Source: Pogostemon cablin (taxonomy: Eukaryota > Streptophyta > Magnoliopsida > Lamiales > Lamiaceae). Taken from it: 64,000 bases of DNA. The DNA lies in NCBI GenBank assembly GCA_023678885.1, contig CM042966.1, positions 26,860,028-26,924,027 on the forward strand. Direction: 5' to 3'. The notes under the pieces were generated by a model. It ran no database searches. It was not told the origin of the DNA and saw only the letters and a program-made list of their open reading frames with translations. This document shows positions 59,085 through 64,000 of this stretch, piece after piece (the stretch's first letter is position 1; every line of letters starts with the position of its first letter). The translations under genes and the position numbers were made by a program.

Positions 59085-59250
59085 GTCTCCTTTTGATGTT
59101 TAGAAACTGTTTAAGTTGTAAACATTGGATCTTAGGATCTCATTTTGCTTGTGTATAGGCTGTTTAGGATTAAATATTGGATCAAGGGATTTTATTTTGT
59201 TTGTGTATAGGCTGTTTGGGATTAAAGAATGGATCTAGGGATCTTATTGT
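59085..59250. repeat. Three tandem repeats of about 52 bp
   Basis: Units contain CTGTTTA(A/G)G or GCTGTTTGGGA, TATTGGATC or CATTGGATC, and a poly-T segment. GCTGTTT-type starts fall at about 59106, 59159 and 59211. They are diverged and non-coding. Confidence 0.7.
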
Positions 59251-59286
59251 AGGGTACCCTCAGCATAATATCATCACAGGGCCCAT

Positions 59287-59452
59287 GAGCCTCCTTACAA
59301 GGTTTAAAACCTTGTGGTGACTCTAATTTCACAGCACAAAATGTAAAAAGTCTCCTAAACAAGGTTCAAAAACCTTGCGGTGACTTAAAACGAAATGTAA
59401 TAAGTCTCCTAAATAAGGTTCAAAAACTTTGTGGTGACTTAAAACGAGTCAT
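59287..59452. repeat. Three tandem repeats of about 54-61 bp with small palindromes
   Basis: Units contain (G)TCTCCTAAA(C/T)AAGGTT(C)AAAAACCTTG and GGTGACTTAAAACGA. Each carries a short hairpin, AAGGTT...AACCTT. Starts are at about 59289, 59350 and 59404. Confidence 0.75.
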
Positions 59453-59616
59453 GTGAAGGGTTTTTGAGGCTTCTCATTAATTATACAGCCTATAATAATT
59501 CATGTCACAAGGGACCAGGTATAACTATCTCAACCCAAAGCATCCAATTGAATCTCCCTCAGCAAAGTTGCATCACAAGGACCACTAGTCTCCTAACTGA
59601 GCAGGTAAGGCTGCAA

Positions 59617-59870
59617 AACACACAATTGGAGAAACCATCAAGCACACAAAGCCGGCAAGACTCCAAAACATCACAAATTGAGACACAATCAACCACACAG
59701 AGCCGGCAAGGCTCCAAAACAGATAGATTGAGACACAATCAAGCACACAGAGCCGGCAAGGCTCCAACATACATGCATGGAGACAGAATCAAGCACACAA
59801 AGCTGGCAAGGCTCCAACACACAGAAATAGAGACACAATCAAGCACACACAACCCACAAGGCCCCCCAAC
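59617..59870. repeat. Five tandem repeats of 50-51 bp
   Basis: The unit has GAGACACAATCAAGCACAC and then GAGCCGGCAAGGCTCCAA (with variants). GCCGGCAAG or its variant begins at 59651, 59702, 59752, 59802 and about 59852. The period is not a multiple of three, so the 157-codon ORF across it cannot be a conserved repeat protein. Confidence 0.85.
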
Positions 59871-59928
59871 GTATGCAAATAGTTGCACAAATCAGAACAA
59901 AGACATCAAGAATGTTATGACAGGGTCA

Positions 59929-60495
59929 TCAAGTTGAAGGGAAAAGAATTGTATACCTATAGGCCGACAAAAACATACAGATGAGTTCAAAGATGAACTC
60001 TTTCTCGTCATCATTGCGGTACGGGGGCTGGTACATGGGCTGGTATGGAGTTTCCTCATCGGAATCTCCCTCAACTGAGTCTGGAACGTATAGATCGGCA
60101 TCCGAATCGAGAGAATCCGGAACCACTGCCCAATACAATGACGGAGATAGAGGATCAGGAGCAATATCGAGGGGTACAGAGTCCAAATCTGGTAGCAACG
60201 ACTCTGGAACCACCGTATCGGTGGATGAATCGAGCGGATCCGGCAACCCTATACCCTAATACACCGAATCCATGCTTGAATCTAGCAGATCGGGAAGCTA
60301 CGACTCTGGAACCACACTGAACACGGTCGAATGTCCCTCATCGGACTCCTGGACCATGGATCCGTAGACGGAATCGCAACAGTCGGAGGGAACCGACTCC
60401 GACGCCCCCCAACCCTCTTTCTTCTCAGAGTCAACGGATGGATCTGAGGTGGACAGAGGGAGAAGACGACGAGGGTGGCTAGGGTTCAGATTCAT
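59929..60495 (-). other. Serine/aspartate-rich minus-strand frames inside the mariner element
   Basis: From an ATG at 60495 a 65-codon frame ends at 60298, and the same sense continues to 60246-59929 after stops at about 60298 and 60260. The peptide has repeats like VVPESLLPDLDS and VVPDSLDSDADLYVPDS, then DEETPYQPMYQPPY. The acidic repeats, two stops and convergent orientation to the transposase suggest either a captured host fragment or an eroded second gene. I recognise no family. The other strand is also open and Ser-rich. Confidence 0.35.
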
Positions 60496-60877
60496 TTTAG
60501 AGGGAAGGGGGCAACGTCGGCTTTAGAGTGGTAGAGCAAGAGAGTGAAGAAGAAGATTGAACTAGGGTTTCAAAGAGAGATACGAAAGTGAAGACTAACA
60601 GGTAGATAAACAAATGTTAGTGGGGTGTTAATTAGGGTAGGTGATTAAGTTATTTACTGTAATTAGTTAGGTTAGTAATTATAATTAGGGGATAGGTAAT
60701 TAGGTAAATAAGGGATAACAAAAGGGTATTTTAGTAAAAAAAACTTTCCTTTTTAAGGGTGTAAAGATAAATGTGGGACAGACGAAAATGGAAAGTGCAA
60801 AGACAAATATGGGACGGAGGGAGTACATCTGAAACAAAATCACTAAATAGTAGTAATTAGTAATTACACTCACTGCC

Positions 60878-60935
60878 TTCCCTTCCAGGATTTTCACACT
60901 TTCTCGTTCTCAATTCCTCCTGCTTCTGTTCTTCA
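60878..60935 (+). repeat. Leader sequence shared with RAD23
   Basis: TCCCTTCCAGGATTTTC (17 bp exact), then ACACTTTCTCGTTCTCAATTCC, matches the RAD23 leader at about 46822-46868 (TCCCTTCCAGGATTTTCCGC then ACACTTTTTCGTTTTCTCAATTCC). The match dies out after about 50 bp. Confidence 0.6.
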
Positions 60936-61660
60936 AATGCTTTTGGCGCTCCCAAAAATCTAATTAGGTACCTCTAAATTTGATGGTTTCTGAAGATTGA
61001 GGTATTGTTCAATCTGCCCTCTTTTTATTTTTTTTATTTTTAATAAAATAATTGAATTGAGGGCATAACTATCTGATGATTGACTGCATTAGTATTACTC
61101 CATTTAAATAAGTTTGCCTTTTAGTTCTGTTTCATGTACTGATGAGTGATTATTATGGGAGACTGAATTGTGATTATTATGGGAGATTGAATTGTGATGT
61201 TGGAATTAAAAATGTATGATTGGAGAAAGAAGCAATCTTGAATCTGCTTCTGCAAAGTCTGTTCACCTCTGTTTTCTATTAACTCTTTTCCTCACCTTCC
61301 CGCAGTCTCTGTACTTCTTCTGGGAAACTCACAATCAACACAGGTATATTCTAACTTACAAAGTTAAATGATATCTTCATATTTGAACAATCGATTTGAC
61401 TTGTGGGTGTGGGGGATTGTCTGCCCAAACCATGTGTTCTTGCGCACAATCTGTTTGATCAATTGTTTAAACTACATCTCTCTCACATGCTCGCCTTAGA
61501 TTGGATTGTTCATTCTTGAATTAGCCTTTTCCAAGTTTTAAAGCCTTCTCAAATTCTTATGCGTCGTAGCTTCTCCTAAGTATTATGCATTATGAGTATG
61601 GTAAAAACTAGGAATTTGAAACGAACCAAACTTCCTCACACTTTTCTCCTTACAGTTGAC

Positions 61661-63504
61661 ATGTTTATGAATGATCAGAGGCAAAAGGAGCGAACGGGGA
61701 AATATGGAACTTTAAGACTGCAGTACCTCCAGGTTAATTGCCATGCACAGTCAAAAATAAAAGTCTCAATGAAAAAATCTTATTGCTTTCTACTGGAAAT
61801 GATTGTGCTTCTCATTGGTCGTACAAATATTTGGATGCTCTATTGCATTCAACTTCACCAGCCATTTGCTCGTGCCTTTTAAATTTTTTAATTAACACTT
61901 CCTAATAATTTTGTGCCACAGGAACGGGTTGCTCAATTCCAAAATGCATCTAGTGAAGGTACGAGGTTGCTAAACGTTATCAGTAAATACTAACATGAGA
62001 TTTTCCATATAGATGTGTATTGCATGCTACAGATCATACTTCATACCTATGAATCGGCATGTAACAGTTGTTTAGGCAAACTCACTTTTAGCAGTTCACA
62101 AAGATAATTTCATCATTTGTTTTTCAGATAAGATCATAAACATTAGATGAATACAAATGCTATATGCCATTTGATAAATAATTTATGGCGAAGATATATG
62201 ATGTATGTTCTTAGAAGGGACTCTAATTCCTAGAGTTGTTTTTCTGTTTACATAAAACCTTCAATTGTGCTTGAAGTTTCACTTGGAATAACTTATTATC
62301 TTTGTTGGAGTTAGCTGAGTTCCAGTGATCTCCTTTGTTAGACAGACTCAATAGTTGTGGAGGTTCTCCGCTCCTAAGAAACAATAAATTTTGTGGAACA
62401 TCTATTGATATTTGGTTGTATTTGGATGTTATTGTAATTGATATTTGAATGATTTTGTTTTTACGATATATTTTAATTCTGGTAAAATGTGGGGCTGCCT
62501 TGTGGGTAACATTGTCAATCTCCTCTCAGATTTTGTATGATCATGAATGTAGGCAAGCATATTGCGTTTGTTGGGTGTCATAGACTGTTCATGTCTATAA
62601 AATAGTGTTTGGAGCTGCTTGTCAAGTTCAATAGGTACACCATGCAATTATTAACTTGTATGCATGGCTTCAATAATTTATGTATTATGACTATTATAAG
62701 CCATCAACGATATACTCTTTTTTTACTTTTAATTAAAAATTAAATCCAATATATCACCTATGCATTAACTCATCCTATACTGATAACGAAAGCAGCTTGA
62801 TGAATCATACTAAGTCCATTAATTTCCTCCCAATATATGCATTAACTCATCTTATGGTTCTTGAGTTCTTATATGTCTTCATTTGACTTTATGTCCTCCC
62901 AATGGCATTTCTCTTAAAACACCTCCAGTGTTCATTCATCTATTAGTCATATAGTTTTGAAAATAATGTGGTTTTGTTATCTTCTGTTCTACATTAACTT
63001 TGGGCAGAAACAAAAGAGAAAATTGTCGCCAATTTGGGGAATTTTGCTTATGATCCTTACAATTATACCTTTTTTCCGTCAGGTTTGTTGTTTCCCCATA
63101 TATATTGTAAGTATTTATGATGGATTACTTCTTTTGCGTGACATGAATAATCATACGTCTCTTTAACAGCTGAATATTTTGGAACTTTTTTTGGACTGCA
63201 TGACAGAGCCAAATGAGAGGATTGTGGAATTCGCTGTTGTTAGAATCTGCAATGCTTGTGCTGGTATGTGTTTTACGCCATCTATTTAGTTGAACAGAAC
63301 ACGAACCCATCTTTCATATTACCAGTGTTTCCTTTTAATTTTTATACTTGTAAATATCCAACTTGCAGATCCAACAAACGCTGCCGTAGTCATTTAGTGT
63401 GGTGGGAAGACAAACTTGCAGATCCAACAAACGCTGCCGTAGTCATTTAGTGTGGTGCGATTCCTCTTGTCATCCAATGTTTATCGAGCCCTGTTAGGAA
63501 CACG
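61661..63504 (+). pseudogene. ARMC7-like armadillo-repeat gene, probably a pseudogene
   Basis: It resembles armadillo repeat-containing protein 7, a small ARM-repeat protein conserved in plants and animals; its function in plants is not established. Exons by similarity: 61661-61732 (DQRQKERTGKYGTLRLQYLQ), 61922-61958 (VAQFQNASSE), 63008-63082 (TKEKIVANLGNFAYDPYNYT), 63170-63263 (LNILELFLDCMTEPNERIVEF) and 63422-63504 (IPLVIQCLSSPVRNT). Lesions: one extra T in the T run at 63070-63075 shifts the frame at the exon 3 end; TAG at 63448-63450 replaces a usual Gln codon; the usual Gly-Gly in the VEFGIGG stretch reads Val-Arg; and the exon 5 start is duplicated. A following exon with the C-terminal part is not visible before 64000. 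Splice dinucleotides are still GT-AG. Confidence 0.75.
63364..63463 (+). repeat. 53-bp tandem duplication across an ARMC7 splice acceptor
   Basis: CTTGCAGATCCAACAAACG begins at 63363 and again 53 bp later at 63416. Each copy carries the acceptor AG, the exon start and the TAG. They differ in GGTGGGA versus GGTGCGA. Confidence 0.9.
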
Positions 63505-64000
63505 GTAATACTGGTTTGCTGTCATCTTCAGTGCTTGAATAGTTTCAACTGTCAACATATGTTCTGAAGCATTAAAAGGGCAGGAAAATTAGTCCTTCGA
63601 CTCAACTGTTTTGAACATACGTAACATTGATTTAAGAAAAGGTGCTGTCACACACCAATTTTCAAAATAATAAAAAAAATAAGCAAATAATTCGAAAGAT
63701 GACTTACGGAAAAAGCTTTCTGACCAAACTTGTTTTCCCCAATTTATTAAAATGAAATATACAGGACCTTATCTATACTCTTCTAGAATTTTATGTAGGA
63801 AGTACAAGGATTTGCATCCAATAGATTTTAAAAGAAAAGAACTTATAACTCTTGAAATTAATAATATCCAACCCAACAAATGAAATTTTGTCAGAGGATA
63901 CTTAATCAACTTAAACAGCCACAAAACTAAACATGAAATTAAATTTTTTTAATATACCCACCACCACTGACCGACCATCTATCCTACAACATGGATTAGG
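63505..64000. other. Sequence after the last visible ARMC7 exon, nothing recognised
   Basis: AT-rich DNA; the final ARMC7 exon may lie beyond the window or be lost. Confidence 0.5.

Larger units (their letters stand above)
57014..60823 (+). mobile_element. Mariner-like element, 3.8 kb, with a decayed transposase
   Basis: The termini are inverted: CTCCATCCGTTCCATATTTG at 57014 and the inverse of CTCCCTCCGTCCCATATTTG ending at 60823, extending to about 25 bp with three mismatches. TA flanks both ends. The first half carries a plus-strand plant mariner transposase with a DD39D core. The second half holds three consecutive arrays of about 50-bp tandem repeats (59085-59935 overall) and a serine/acid-rich minus-strand frame. 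Size, TIRs, TA target and transposase class agree with plant MLEs. It is immobile as it stands, since the transposase has internal stops. Confidence 0.85.

Noticed and set aside
59085..59870. CRISPR-like array
   Set aside because: The repeats are contiguous and diverged without unique spacers, and the sequence is a plant nuclear transposon.
59464..59937. 157-codon ORF in the mariner element
   Set aside because: It runs through 50-bp repeats, a period that rotates the frame, so it is not a conserved repeat protein.
1..64000. A new defence, biosynthetic or secretion system
   Set aside because: All recognisable host genes belong to common eukaryotic families with no functional clustering, and the rest is explained mainly by transposons.

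Overview
This window is nuclear DNA from a flowering plant, almost certainly a eudicot; I cannot place it more narrowly. The evidence is split genes with short GT-AG introns, plant-specific families (a CER3-type wax enzyme and a fasciclin-like arabinogalactan protein), very AT-rich intergenic DNA, and a dense layer of plant transposons (Helitrons, Mutator-like elements, Stowaway MITEs, CACTA, hAT-like, mariner-like, Ty1/copia and Ty3/gypsy-like). There is no prokaryotic operon, CRISPR array, rRNA gene or convincing tRNA gene.

Layout. 1-10.6 kb is nested repeats: a Helitron (1578-4976) carrying a Mutator-like element with a perfect 9-bp target duplication, itself carrying a Stowaway MITE; then a second long-TIR element (6336-10579) carrying another Helitron and another MITE. 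10.8-18.7 kb is a gene island: an ABCI17/STAR1-type ATP-binding protein (+) whose reading frame is broken by one missing base, a single-FAS1 FLA gene (-), and a complete 11-exon CER3/WAX2 homologue (-). 19-46 kb is transposon-rich: a short gypsy-like element, a heavily decayed Ty1/copia element (27590-37301) whose 3' LTR is split by a later insertion that contains a Mutator-like palindrome with a 10-bp target duplication, three related CACTA-type fragments, several Stowaway MITEs and an hAT-like MITE. 46.9-56.6 kb is a second gene island: a complete 12-exon RAD23 (+) and a complete 6-exon serine incorporator (Serinc/TMS) gene (-), ending convergently. 57.0-60.8 kb is a mariner-like element with a decayed DD39D transposase and three arrays of roughly 50-bp tandem repeats. 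60.9-63.5 kb is an ARMC7-like armadillo gene with several lesions, probably a pseudogene.

The genes are ordinary housekeeping or surface-biology genes and do not form a pathway. CER3 makes cuticular alkane precursors, RAD23 shuttles ubiquitinated cargo to the proteasome, Serinc is a multi-pass membrane protein, FLA is a GPI-anchored wall glycoprotein, and ABCI17 is a soluble ABC ATPase. I found no convincing new biological system. What most deserves checking is the set of gene lesions (ABCI17 and ARMC7), the Arg in a His box of CER3, a leader sequence shared by RAD23 and the ARMC7-like locus, and the structures of the nested elements. Exon boundaries were read by eye from reading frame, splice dinucleotides and remembered family conservation; no alignment was run.
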